64,000 bases of DNA, taken from positions 25,451-89,450 of the forward strand of contig CATJLA010000087.1 of the NCBI GenBank assembly GCA_949741215.1, written 5' to 3'. The stretch is from an uncultured Oscillospiraceae bacterium (GTDB lineage Bacteria > Bacillota > Clostridia > Oscillospirales > Ruminococcaceae). The position numbers and the translations under genes are program-made. Shown here piece after piece: positions 53,635 through 62,414 of the stretch. Below the pieces are notes generated by a model that was given only the letters and a program-made list of their open reading frames with translations, did not search any database and was not told where the DNA came from. Every line of letters begins with the position of its first letter. Position 1 is the first letter of the stretch.

Positions 53635-55071
53635 TTATCCGACCACCTTTGGAGAAGTATGCTCACTTGATGTTGTATTTGTTAATGCACCTGATGTTAC
53701 ACTGTCAGTATGTTTTTCTGCCGTAACAGTCCCTTCTTGAATACCTTCGGTACTTATCGAAAAAAAGAGAATTTTCACTGTCGCAAACAAAATACGCAGA
53801 TCCTCCACAATACTGAGATGAGAAATATACAGCAAGTCCATCTGCAGCTTGTCATAGGGCGGAGTGTTGTACTTACCGTATACTTGGGCATACCCAGTCA
53901 GCCCTGCCTTTACCTGCAGCCTTAACCCAAACTCTGGCAAGCTTTCCTCATACTGCCTAGCAATCTCCGGACGTTCCGGCCTTGGGCCAACAATGCTCAT
54001 ATGTCCTCGCAGAACACAAAGCAACTGTGGAAATTCATCAATACGAAATCTACGAATTACCCGCCCTACTGGTGTCACACGATCATCATTTACACCAGTG
54101 GAAAGCCTTGCCACGCCGTCCTTTTCAGCATCCACCCGCATGCTGCGGAACTTATAAATCAAAAACTCTTTACCATCTTTCGTCATCCGTAGCTGCTTAT
54201 AAAACACCGGCCCACCATCGGTTGCCTTAATAATAATCGCTGTTGCCAATAAAACTGGTGAAGCTATAATTAGCGCCACTAAAGAAATACAAATATCCAT
54301 CACCCTTTTGACGAACAGGTATTCCGGGCTGGGCTTACACCGCTTTGTCCGCAATACAGGTAGGTGAAACATATGGACAGGCTGTGCGCTTTTCATCAGA
54401 ACATCCCCAATACGAGGGGTAATGTAGGTAACCACGTCTGCCGCAATACACTCCTTCAGCAGAAGATTGCGCTCGTGACTATGTATACCGCATAAAAACA
54501 CTGCATCTACTTCCTGCAGTTCAGGTAACTGGCCGGAAAGCGCTTCTTCAACATTCAGTCTTTCCACTATATTAAATTTCCGCCGCATATTAGGCTCGTC
54601 CAGCATCTGCTCCATATCCTGCCGCTGGTCGTAAATAATCAAGGTTCTTCTTGGTGTCCAGGTATGAAAGTACCACAGCCTTGCCAAACCGCTCCATACG
54701 GCAGACAAGCCTACCTGCACTGCCAAAGTACCGATCAGAGGCAGAGGATTGGGCAGGTGCTTCGTCAGCAGCCATATAACAACATACAAAATACTGTCCG
54801 CAATAAAAGCGGATAATCCCTGGCTGAATACGATTTCGGAAACAGGATTCATTGAGATAAGAAACGCCTCATACACCCTGCCGTAAAGAAAATACAGCCC
54901 AACAAACAGCCCAACAACCAGATAATTTCCCCGGGCATAATAAGGGGACGCGATCCTGTCTGCATAGGCCAAATACCAGCACACCGCAAAAGGGAGAGAC
55001 ACCAGCAGTATATTCAGGCTCTTCACAACTCGCAGCGCCAGATCATAGCCAAAAGTATCGGTTTTCTTCAC
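53635..55071 (-). CDS. Undecaprenyl-phosphate sugar phosphotransferase (WbaP/CpsE-like initiator)
   Basis: A 478-aa polyprenyl glycosylphosphotransferase that starts the repeat unit. GTG start at 55071, with GAGAGGAA 7 bases upstream. It has four or five N-terminal helices (to about 140), a CoA-binding-like domain (about 150-240), then the reentrant helix and catalytic domain: KRVMDICISLVALIIASPVLL near 261 (short: RVMDICIS), GGPVFYKQLR near 291, KFRSMRVDAEKDG near 313, and GPRPERPEI near 370. First gene of the surface-polymer operon with a consensus-like promoter. Confidence 0.95.
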   Translation of the reverse strand: MKKTDTFGYDLALRVVKSLNILLVSLPFAVCWYLAYADRIASPYYARGNYLVVGLFVGLYFLYGRVYEAFLISMNPVSEIVFSQGLSAFIADSILYVVIWLLTKHLPNPLPLIGTLAVQVGLSAVWSGLARLWYFHTWTPRRTLIIYDQRQDMEQMLDEPNMRRKFNIVERLNVEEALSGQLPELQEVDAVFLCGIHSHERNLLLKECIAADVVTYITPRIGDVLMKSAQPVHMFHLPVLRTKRCKPSPEYLFVKRVMDICISLVALIIASPVLLATAIIIKATDGGPVFYKQLRMTKDGKEFLIYKFRSMRVDAEKDGVARLSTGVNDDRVTPVGRVIRRFRIDEFPQLLCVLRGHMSIVGPRPERPEIARQYEESLPEFGLRLQVKAGLTGYAQVYGKYNTPPYDKLQMDLLYISHLSIVEDLRILFATVKILFFSISTEGIQEGTVTAEKHTDSVTSGALTNTTSSEHTSPKVVG

Positions 55072-55217
55072 TCCGTGTTCCTCTCTTTCTCTTTCGGATG
55101 AATGGAACCTGTTCTGTTTCTGCAATAAGTAACTGGATAGAAAATGATAGCAGCAATCTAACAATCCACTTAAATTCCATCCAAATATTTGAAGTTAGCT
55201 TATAACATACCAAATGA

Positions 55218-55246
55218 ATTATAGCATTGATTAGAAAGAAATGCAA
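55218..55246 (-). promoter_or_regulatory. Sigma-A promoter of the surface-polymer operon
   Basis: Minus strand TTGCAT (55246-55241), 17-bp spacer, TATAAT (55223-55218). The leader is about 140 bases. Between here and 55470 an A-rich stretch and a GGACGAAAGTGC word (about 55360) are seen, with no gene. Confidence 0.85.
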
Positions 55247-55473
55247 TCGGTTCAAAGCAAATTTTTATTTCAAAATTTTTCAAATTTTAGCCGATAAGCC
55301 AAAAGCCACTGCAAATGCAAAAAAATATTGTAAGGCAAGGGCAAAACAAGGCGTTTTTAGGACGAAAGTGCTTGTGTTTTTTGCTCCGCTTTCATCAAGG
55401 CAAAATACTTTTTGGAGGCAGCATTCAAGGCGGAACCAAATGTTTTTTACCACCGACCAGATACTGCTATAAT

Positions 55474-55503
55474 AAAAAAGACCCCACCTGCCCGGTGAGG
55501 TCC
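55474..55503 (-). terminator. Terminator of the GH29-oxidoreductase operon
   Basis: GGACCTCACC and GGTGGGGTC form a 9-bp stem with one mismatch; on the minus strand TTTTTTATT follows directly. It lies about 65 bases after the oxidoreductase stop. Confidence 0.88.
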
Positions 55504-55569
55504 TTTGACGTATAGAACTTGCCAAATACACTTACGTCATAAAAGCAAATGGGACAAAACTGCCCGTTT

Positions 55570-56853
55570 TTACCGCATTTCGCTAAGCTCAACAAGTCTG
55601 CCGTTCTCTATGCGGGATTTCTCTGCCGCCAGTGCCATATAATGGCTTTCCAGAGACCGGTCAATGGAGGTGAGCGCGGTGCCGGCAGGCTGATCTCCAG
55701 CCACTAAGTCCAATAGCTCCTCTACCATACGATTGTCGCCGCCGCCATGGCCGGAAAAATCCGTAGCCAGCTTGGTGACGTCAATTAACTCATGAGGCTT
55801 ACCAAATACGCCTACATCAATGATGTTGGTGCCCATGTTGGCTTCAATATCGCCTTTAGTACCCATGATCTTGGTAAACCGGCTGCCCTTGCTGGTAAAG
55901 GCGCACATAGTAAAGTTGATGGTGGCTCCGTCCTCCAGCAGCAGGTTTACTACCTGATGATCCACTACGTTATTATCACAATGGTAGACACACCGCCCAT
56001 AAGGGCCGGTTTTCAGCGCCGCAGTGATAGATTCCTCGGTGGGATGGGTATCCACTACATTAACAGGCCAGTTGGTGTAACCGTTGCGCACGCCGATCTT
56101 CGGGTCGTCCAGGTAAATTCTCTCAGCGTCAAAGGGGCAGTCAGCCTTGGCCTTACAGCCATCCAGGCAGCGGAGAGCAGCACCCTCGGGCGCCATTTCC
56201 TCCTTAAACAGGTAGGTAGAGCCAAAAGAAGAAACCGATTTGCACCGCTTGCCGGTAAGCCACAGTAAAATGTCCATGTCATGGCAGCACTTCTGCAGGA
56301 TCATAGGGCTGCTCTTATCGGAATTGCTCCAGTTGCCCCGCACAAAGCTGTGGGCCTGATGCCAGTATCCCACATTTTCAATGGCCTGGATAGACACTAC
56401 GTCCCCAATTACGCCGGAATCCACAATCTCCTTCAGCTTGGTGTAGAAAGGGGTGTACCGCAGCACATGGCAGACTACCACATGACGGTTGCACTCGTTG
56501 GCAACCCGGACGATCTCCCGGCACTCCTCCAAATCGGGGGAAACAGGTTTTTCCAGCAGCAGATGATAGCCCTTTTTCAGGGCGGGGATGCCGTGGCCTA
56601 CATGCTGGCGGTCCTGGGTACAGATAAACATTACCTCTGCAAGCTTTGGCTGCTGCAGCATCTCCTCGGCGCTGGTATAACAACGCTCGGCGGGGATATT
56701 AAACTGCCGCACCGCTTCCTCCACCCGTTCGGGGCGGATATCTGCCACAGCGACAATCTCCATTTTCTCCGGCAGCAGCTTGGCCACCTGGGCGTAAGTA
56801 TCCAGCCCCCGAGCGCCAAGGCCGGCAATCGCTACAGTAACTTTTTTGTTCAT
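55570..56853 (-). CDS. Gfo/Idh/MocA-family oxidoreductase
   Basis: A 427-aa NAD(P)-dependent sugar-type dehydrogenase. Rossmann domain at the N-terminus (VAIAGLGARGLD at 7-18), then EKPVSPDLEECREI near 98-111 (the EKP motif with catalytic Lys) and the C-terminal beta-sheet domain. An insert near 225-245 has several Cys (ALRCLDGCKAKADCPFD), which could bind metal and is seen in a subset of this family. It lies 95 bases downstream of the GH29 gene, so it may oxidise a released sugar. AAAGGAGG precedes the ATG. Confidence 0.92.
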   Translation of the reverse strand: MNKKVTVAIAGLGARGLDTYAQVAKLLPEKMEIVAVADIRPERVEEAVRQFNIPAERCYTSAEEMLQQPKLAEVMFICTQDRQHVGHGIPALKKGYHLLLEKPVSPDLEECREIVRVANECNRHVVVCHVLRYTPFYTKLKEIVDSGVIGDVVSIQAIENVGYWHQAHSFVRGNWSNSDKSSPMILQKCCHDMDILLWLTGKRCKSVSSFGSTYLFKEEMAPEGAALRCLDGCKAKADCPFDAERIYLDDPKIGVRNGYTNWPVNVVDTHPTEESITAALKTGPYGRCVYHCDNNVVDHQVVNLLLEDGATINFTMCAFTSKGSRFTKIMGTKGDIEANMGTNIIDVGVFGKPHELIDVTKLATDFSGHGGGDNRMVEELLDLVAGDQPAGTALTSIDRSLESHYMALAAEKSRIENGRLVELSEMR

Positions 56854-56948
56854 GGGAAATTTCCTCCTTTATATATGTATAAGCTGTACAGCTGTGCTGT
56901 AATGGAATAAATGCTGCTGAAACCAAGTCCTGCGCGGCGTCCCCCAGC

Positions 56949-58361
56949 TTAATATACCCCCATAAAGGATAGGGTGGGGCAAAGGCGGGAATCGGTAATC
57001 AGCACACGAAGGGTTTGCAGCTTGGTTTTGGGGAAGGCGGCAATCCGCTTGTAGCCCACGGTAGTGCCGCGGTACAAAAGGCGGTCTGCCTCGTCCCGCA
57101 GCTCAAAGGACTCAATCCGTTGGCTCAGGCAAATATTCTCCTGCAAAACCACATGGGAAACTTCGGTCGGCTCCGGGAACTGTATGGTAATTTCCGCCTG
57201 ACGGATACCGTCTGGGGCTTTATAAAAGCGGTCATACCCCTTTTGGCGGACGTCGTTGACGCCATGTGCTTCCTCCTGGCAGGACGCAGTGAGGGAGGCC
57301 CCCTCCAGCAAATTGACAGCAAAAGTGTCCCGCAAAGTGTTGCCCAGCTCTTGCAGCCGCCGGACGTCGTTGGGATGGAACAGGCCATTGGGGGCAGGGG
57401 GGATATTCAGCAAAAGGCAGGCATTGCCCCCTACCGAGTTGTAATAAATATGTAAAAGCTCGTTGAGAGAGCGAACTTTGTCATCTTCCTCCGGATGATA
57501 AAACCAACCGGGCCGGATAGAGGTATCCACTTCCGCCGGGTACCAAATCAGATCCGGCTCGTTTTCCAGCACGGCACGGCTGCCTAAATCCTGGTCGCCG
57601 GCGGTAATTTTCCGTTGGCGGAAGAGATCGTCATCCGATTGCTGGCTCTGGGAGGCGATTTTCTCCGTTTCGCTGGTTCGTTTAGGCACTACGCTCCACT
57701 CAGAGGGGCGGGTATCCCCCGCTTCGTTGCCGCACCAGCGAACATCCGGGCCGCAGATATGCAGGCAAGCCTCCGGCTGCAGGCGGCGGACAGTTTCATA
57801 ATAGCGGCTCCAGTCATACAGCTGCTTTTTGCCGTTTTTACCTTCCCCGCAGGCGCCGTCCAGCCAAACGGAGCAGATAGGGCCATAATTCGTTAAAAGC
57901 TCGGTAAGCTGGTTAACAAAGTAGTCGTCATAGGCTTTGCCATAGCCATAGGAGGGATTATTGCGGTCCCAGGGGGAAAGATAGACCCCAAACCGGATTC
58001 CTCCGGCACGGCAGGCATCCGCAACCTCCCGGACAATATCGCCCCGGCCATTCCGGAAGGGGCTTTTGGCAACAGTATGTCCGGTGTATTTGCTGGGCCA
58101 AAGGCAAAAGCCGTCGTGGTGCTTGCAGGTAAGAATCAAAGCTTTCATTCCGGCGGACTTGACTGCATCCACCCATTGAGCGGCATCAAACGCAGTTGGA
58201 TTGAAGATAGATTCCTCCTCGGAACCATCGCCCCATTCCCTGCCGGTATAGGTGTTTACGGTAAAGTGGACGAAAGCGTAAAACTCCATCTCCTGCCACA
58301 GCAGTTGCCGCTGGTGAGGAACAACAGATACCAAACGCCGATCCAGCTGATCCAACTCCAT
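56949..58361 (-). CDS. GH29 alpha-L-fucosidase
   Basis: A 470-aa GH29 enzyme from the ATG at 58361 (AAGGAG upstream; a start at 58391 lacks one). Sugar-site motifs: FVHFTVNTY at 30-38, TCKHHDGFCLW near 78-88, RFGVYLSPWD near 123-132, nucleophile Asp168 in VWLDGA. The C-terminal beta domain carries a galactose-binding-like segment. No signal peptide, so intracellular removal of alpha-linked fucose from imported host or plant glycan fragments. Operon with the oxidoreductase; no clear promoter found upstream. Confidence 0.95.
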   Translation of the reverse strand: MELDQLDRRLVSVVPHQRQLLWQEMEFYAFVHFTVNTYTGREWGDGSEEESIFNPTAFDAAQWVDAVKSAGMKALILTCKHHDGFCLWPSKYTGHTVAKSPFRNGRGDIVREVADACRAGGIRFGVYLSPWDRNNPSYGYGKAYDDYFVNQLTELLTNYGPICSVWLDGACGEGKNGKKQLYDWSRYYETVRRLQPEACLHICGPDVRWCGNEAGDTRPSEWSVVPKRTSETEKIASQSQQSDDDLFRQRKITAGDQDLGSRAVLENEPDLIWYPAEVDTSIRPGWFYHPEEDDKVRSLNELLHIYYNSVGGNACLLLNIPPAPNGLFHPNDVRRLQELGNTLRDTFAVNLLEGASLTASCQEEAHGVNDVRQKGYDRFYKAPDGIRQAEITIQFPEPTEVSHVVLQENICLSQRIESFELRDEADRLLYRGTTVGYKRIAAFPKTKLQTLRVLITDSRLCPTLSFMGVY

Positions 58362-58477
58362 AAAAAGACGCTCCTTCTCAAAAAGAATCAAAAAGGCACT
58401 ACACTATTTCGCAACCAACAAAGCCAAAAGTTTTTATAGCAATCTTCAAATCGCGCCCATAAGGGCAGGTTCAACGG

Positions 58478-58629
58478 TTTCGCTCACAGAGCGAAATGGA
58501 GGGTATACCCGACAAGTTGACGTGCGTTAGCACCAAACACTATTCACGAAGGGAACGCAGTTCACTTCTTTCACGTTTCCTTTTTACTTGCTGAAGTGTT
58601 CAGAATACACTTCAGCAAGCGGCTTTATT
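58478..58629. repeat. Two hairpins in the GH29-ferredoxin gap
   Basis: TTTCGCTC/GAGCGAAA at 58478-58496 (3-nt loop) and CTTGCTGAAGTGT/ACACTTCAGCAAG at 58597-58629 (perfect 13-bp stem, 7-nt loop). The second is the strongest; neither is followed by a clear T-run. Possible operator or mRNA leader structures for GH29. No gene is seen in the 617-base gap. Confidence 0.65.
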
Positions 58630-58917
58630 TTAGCATGAAATCCTTAATTTGTCCACCCCTCACGGAAAAATAATTATTAAATTTTGTAAAAATTTTTAAG
58701 AAATGCAATAATCTTTTGGCAAAACCTTGCGCCTTTAGGATTTCCTTTGGCAGAGAAGGAAAAAACCGGAAACTGTCCTTATACAGTGGAATATTGAGCG
58801 AGGAGGAGAAACAGGAACGGCGGTGTAAAGCGACTGAAAAGGTGGGAGAAAAGGGTGGCAGTGCTTACGTCCTGAAAAGGTGAAACGAGTTTTTTGCAGG
58901 GAGAAAACGGATTGTAG

Positions 58918-58945
58918 TTGATTTTTTTTGGGAATGTGTTACAAT
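58918..58945 (+). promoter_or_regulatory. Sigma-A promoter of the ferredoxin gene
   Basis: TTGATT (58918-58923), 16-bp T-rich spacer, TACAAT (58940-58945), 33 bases ahead of the ATG at 58979. Confidence 0.75.
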
Positions 58946-58978
58946 AGGGGTGTAAACTTTACAAGGAGGTGTCTTTCC

Positions 58979-59149
58979 ATGGCCTATAAAATCAACGACG
59001 AATGCATCAACTGTGGTGCCTGCGCGGCTGAGTGCCCCGTATCCGCCATTACTGCCGGAGATGACAAGCATGTGATCGACGCAGATACCTGCATCGAGTG
59101 CGGCGCTTGTGCCGGTGTGTGCCCTGTAGGTGCTCCTCAGGCCGAATAA
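58979..59149 (+). CDS. 2[4Fe-4S] clostridial-type ferredoxin
   Basis: A 56-aa electron carrier. The start at 58979 has AAGGAGG upstream. Two cluster motifs, CINCGACAAECP (Cys9, 12, 15, 19) and CIECGACAGVCP (Cys38, 41, 44, 48), each C-x2-C-x2-C-x3-C-P. It serves low-potential electron transfer, for example with pyruvate:ferredoxin oxidoreductase and hydrogenase, typical of fermenting clostridia. A single gene with its own promoter and terminator, so probably highly expressed. Confidence 0.97.
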   Translation: MAYKINDECINCGACAAECPVSAITAGDDKHVIDADTCIECGACAGVCPVGAPQAE

Positions 59150-59178
59150 GCCTGAAGCCTACTGAAGAGGAAGTGAAG

Positions 59179-59208
59179 TCCCCTGCTGAGAGATGGCAGG
59201 GGATTTCT
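59179..59208 (+). terminator. Terminator of the ferredoxin gene
   Basis: TCCCCTGC (59179-59186) pairs with GCAGGGGA (59196-59203), then TTTCTGTT. Confidence 0.8.
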
Positions 59209-59297
59209 GTTGGGATTTATCACAGGAACAGGTCTAATAGCAGTCGGGCTCATCCCTGAAAGGGGGATAGGCCCCTTTTTTATGGCATAAAAAGGGA

Positions 59298-59336
59298 AAA
59301 CCAGAGGAATTCCTTTTAGAAACGCCTCTGGTTTTT
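59298..59336 (+). terminator. Second terminator
   Basis: AACCAGAGG pairs with CCTCTGGTT (right arm 59325-59333), followed by TTT. A backup terminator in the 327-base gap before the MerR gene; the rest holds parS site 4. Confidence 0.75.
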
Positions 59337-59390
59337 GTAAGGAAAAGCTGCCTCCCAAAGCAGGGATTTTTTTGCCACTGAAAGAACAAT

Positions 59391-59406
59391 TGTTTCACGT
59401 GAAACA
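59391..59406. other. parS site 4
   Basis: Exact TGTTTCACGTGAAACA within the extended identical block 59384-59412, in the same orientation as site 3. Confidence 0.92.
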
Positions 59407-59476
59407 TTTTAGTTCACGAAAATCGTGTATACATAGTCATAGCCGCACAATGCCGGTTAAAATTACCTCTGCTGCA

Positions 59477-60445
59477 CTACGGTAAGGTTTCCTTCACCGG
59501 CAGCAGCAAATCCAGCTGATGAACCTTTGCGGTCTCCCTGGCCGTTTGGTAGTAGGAATAAATATTAAGATGCTCCTCCAAGCAGCCGCCCATGCCAAAG
59601 GGCTCCCGGATGTCTATTTTATACCTGCCGTTTTGCTGCCCCCACTGCCAAAGCAGTTGCCACTCCTGAAAGTCCCCCATAGTAATACAGTGGGCGGCAT
59701 ACAGGCCTCCGGCAAACCGCTTTTTCTCCAAAGGCGAGGGCACCTCCAAATCCTCAGGGATAGTTACCCAGAACTCGTAGCCGTATTCTGCAGCTTCGTC
59801 GCTGGGGCTGGGGTTATTAAAGCCATATACCCGCAAATCCGGCTTGCGCTTGTGCAGCTCTGTTCCCCGGACGAATTCGTCCAGCCGACGCCCTGCCTCA
59901 TCCTCCGGGCTTTTGCCAATATAATGGCTGGCCGCAACAGTACAGGGGGGCAGATAGATAATCCGCGCATTTTTTAGGGCAGAAAGGGTTTTGTCCGCCT
60001 GGTTCAGTTCTTCCATAGTATGCTCCTCCCGTTTTTTTGTTTCGGGAAGCGTGAGGGTTTGAATCAGCTCCAGCACCTGGGTGTCTTCTAACAGATTGAC
60101 CTTGTTCTGCGCTTCCAACCGGGCAAGCAGATCGGCTAAAATCTCCCGTATAGTCCGCAGCGACGCAATTTCCCGGTCCATCCCTTCCGCGGTTTGCCGG
60201 ATAACTTCCAACAGCCGGCGCTGCTCGGGATCCTCAAACACCAGGGCAATCCTCTTCAGGGGGATTTTCAGTTTGCGCAGAACCAGTATCTGCTGCAAAC
60301 GCCGGACAGCCGCCTCGTCATACACCCGGTAAGCATAATTTTCTATCCGCAGACTGGACAGCATGCCGATTTCCTCATAATAGCGGAGCGTTCTTGTGGA
60401 AACCCGAAACATCCCGGAAAGCTCGCTGATGGTCATCAGCTCCAT
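59477..60445 (-). CDS. MerR-family regulator with GyrI-like ligand domain
   Basis: A 322-aa regulator. N-terminal MerR winged helix (4-70: TISELSGMFRVSTRTLRYYEE in part), coiled-coil dimerisation helix (about 75-125), linker, then a GyrI-like effector-binding domain (about 155-320). BmrR and related proteins with this layout bind lipophilic drugs and activate exporter genes. It lies directly downstream of the ABC exporter pair (60534-64000), and its own promoter has the MerR-type 19-bp spacer with a dyad. Drug-responsive control of the exporter is a reasonable guess. RBS GGGAGG. Confidence 0.93.
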   Translation of the reverse strand: MELMTISELSGMFRVSTRTLRYYEEIGMLSSLRIENYAYRVYDEAAVRRLQQILVLRKLKIPLKRIALVFEDPEQRRLLEVIRQTAEGMDREIASLRTIREILADLLARLEAQNKVNLLEDTQVLELIQTLTLPETKKREEHTMEELNQADKTLSALKNARIIYLPPCTVAASHYIGKSPEDEAGRRLDEFVRGTELHKRKPDLRVYGFNNPSPSDEAAEYGYEFWVTIPEDLEVPSPLEKKRFAGGLYAAHCITMGDFQEWQLLWQWGQQNGRYKIDIREPFGMGGCLEEHLNIYSYYQTARETAKVHQLDLLLPVKETLP

Positions 60446-60469
60446 ATCCTCCCGCCTCCTTTCAGGCTT

Positions 60470-60500
60470 ATTGTAGCAGTTGACGCTGCGTCAAAGTCAA
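60470..60500 (-). promoter_or_regulatory. MerR-type promoter with 19-bp spacer and dyad operator
   Basis: Minus strand TTGACT (60500-60495), a 19-bp spacer and TACAAT (60475-60470). The spacer carries a perfect dyad, TTGACGC-A-GCGTCAA. An over-long spacer with the operator between -35 and -10 is the hallmark of MerR-activated promoters. Confidence 0.88.
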
Positions 60501-60533
60501 GGGGACGGGAGCACATTTTTATTTTTCTCAGCG

Positions 60534-62414
60534 TCAGGTTTTCAGCCCCGCAAACTGGTTTTGATACAAATTGTAGTACACGCCCTTCTGTTCCAACAGC
60601 TCGGCATGGTTGCCGGATTCCACAATCCTGCCGTCATCCACCACAATAATCTTATCGGCGGTGCGGATGGTGGAAAGCCGATGGGCAATAATTAAGCTGG
60701 TGCGGTTTTCCATCAACGCCAGCATGGCCTCCTGAATATGCAGCTCGGTCCGGGTATCTACGCTGGAGGTAGCTTCGTCCAAAATTAAAATACTGGGGTC
60801 CGCCAGCACCGCCCGGGCGATAGAAAGCAGCTGCCGCTGGCCCTGGCTTAAATTGCTGCCGGATTCGCTTAGCTGGGTATCATACCCCTCCGGCAGCCGC
60901 TCAATAAAGATATCGGCATTGGCGGTTTGAGCGGCATGGCGCACCTCGTCCATACCGGCATCCAGCCGCCCATACCGGATGTTGCCCGCAATGGAATCGG
61001 AGAACAATACGGTATCCTGGAGCACAATAGCAATCTTCTCCCGCAGGTCCTTTTTGGGGATCTCCCGCACATCCACGCCGTCCAGCAGGATAGAGCCCTG
61101 ATCCACATCATAAAACCGGGTAAGCAGGTTGACGACAGTGGTTTTGCCCGAGCCGGTGGCCCCTACAATGGCAATCCGCTGGCCGCTTTTCACATGGAGG
61201 TCAAAGTCCTTCAGCACCGGCTTTTCCGGCACATAGGAGAAGAAAATGTGGTTAAAGTCAATATCTCCCTTTACGGCAGGCAGAGCCTTTGTGCCCTCGT
61301 CCACCTCGGCACCCGCGTCCAGAACAGAGAATACACGCTCCGCGCCGGCCATGGCGGTTTGGATCTGGCCGTACAGGTTGGCAATCTCGTTAATAGGCCG
61401 GGTAAACTGCTTGGAGTAGAGGATAAACGCCTGTATCACGCCGATGCTGATCACACCGGTTAAGGCAAAATACCCGCCAAAGGCCGCAATCAGCAAAAAG
61501 CCGATGTTGCCGATAACGTTCATCATCGGGCCCATAACGCCGCCTAACAGCTGGGCGATAATGCCGGTTTTCCGCAGGTCAGCGCTGATATGCTCAAATT
61601 CCTGCTGGGCCTCATCCTCCCGGCTGAAGGCAACTACCGTATGGTAACCGGTAATCATCTCCTCCGCATGGCCGTTCAGCTGCCCCAAAAGGGCGGACTG
61701 GCGGGAAAAATACTTCCGCATGGATTTGGACATGAAAGCCGTAGCCAGCAAACTGAGGATAACCGTAACAAAGCTCAGTGCTGTAAGAGCAGGAGAGTAA
61801 TACAGCATAATGGCAATGGAGCCGATAATGGTAAGCACCCCGGAAAACAGCGAACCAATAGACTGAGAAACTACCTGGGAAACGTTCTCCACATCGTTGG
61901 TCATACGGCTCATAATATCGCCGTGCTGGTGGGTATCGATATAACGGATTGGCAGGCTGACAATCCTGTCAAACAAATCGGTGCGCATTTTCCGAACCGT
62001 TGCCTGAGACAACAGGGCGCTGCCCAGTCCCTGAAAATACTGCATAACGGCGGTAAGCAGGTACACCAGCCCTAACAGCAGCAGATTGCGCCCTACCGCA
62101 CCCATATCCACCTCGGAGCGGCCAGCGGTAACGGTCATGGCGTCGATCGCAGTGCCCTGTAAGCTGGGGGCCGCCAGCTGGAGCAGGGTAACCGCCAGCA
62201 TAACCACCAGCATCCCTACTACCAGGTACTTGCTGGAGCCAATATACTGCACCAGACGCTTCATTACCTTTTTGGTATCCTTAGGTTTTTCGGAAAAAAG
62301 TCCTGCGTGGGGGCCTCTGCCTCCGCCGGGCCCTCTGCCTGGTCCGGGGCCCATGCCCGGCCCTCCGGGCCCTCTGGGCGCTGCCTGGGGGGCGTTTTGT
62401 TTATTCTCGCTCAT
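60534..62414 (-). CDS. ABC exporter, canonical subunit
   Basis: A 626-aa half-transporter from the ATG at 62414 (GGGGAG 9 bases upstream), overlapping the preceding gene by 14 bases. The N-terminus is a Gly/Pro-rich tail (12-36), followed by the six-helix domain (about 60-345) and ATPase: Walker A GATGSGKT 418-425, signature LSQGQ 522-526, Walker B ILILD 542-546, catalytic Glu547. It pairs with the degenerate-site subunit upstream. The MerR regulator gene begins 88 bases downstream. Confidence 0.94.
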   Translation of the reverse strand: MSENKQNAPQAAPRGPGGPGMGPGPGRGPGGGRGPHAGLFSEKPKDTKKVMKRLVQYIGSSKYLVVGMLVVMLAVTLLQLAAPSLQGTAIDAMTVTAGRSEVDMGAVGRNLLLLGLVYLLTAVMQYFQGLGSALLSQATVRKMRTDLFDRIVSLPIRYIDTHQHGDIMSRMTNDVENVSQVVSQSIGSLFSGVLTIIGSIAIMLYYSPALTALSFVTVILSLLATAFMSKSMRKYFSRQSALLGQLNGHAEEMITGYHTVVAFSREDEAQQEFEHISADLRKTGIIAQLLGGVMGPMMNVIGNIGFLLIAAFGGYFALTGVISIGVIQAFILYSKQFTRPINEIANLYGQIQTAMAGAERVFSVLDAGAEVDEGTKALPAVKGDIDFNHIFFSYVPEKPVLKDFDLHVKSGQRIAIVGATGSGKTTVVNLLTRFYDVDQGSILLDGVDVREIPKKDLREKIAIVLQDTVLFSDSIAGNIRYGRLDAGMDEVRHAAQTANADIFIERLPEGYDTQLSESGSNLSQGQRQLLSIARAVLADPSILILDEATSSVDTRTELHIQEAMLALMENRTSLIIAHRLSTIRTADKIIVVDDGRIVESGNHAELLEQKGVYYNLYQNQFAGLKT

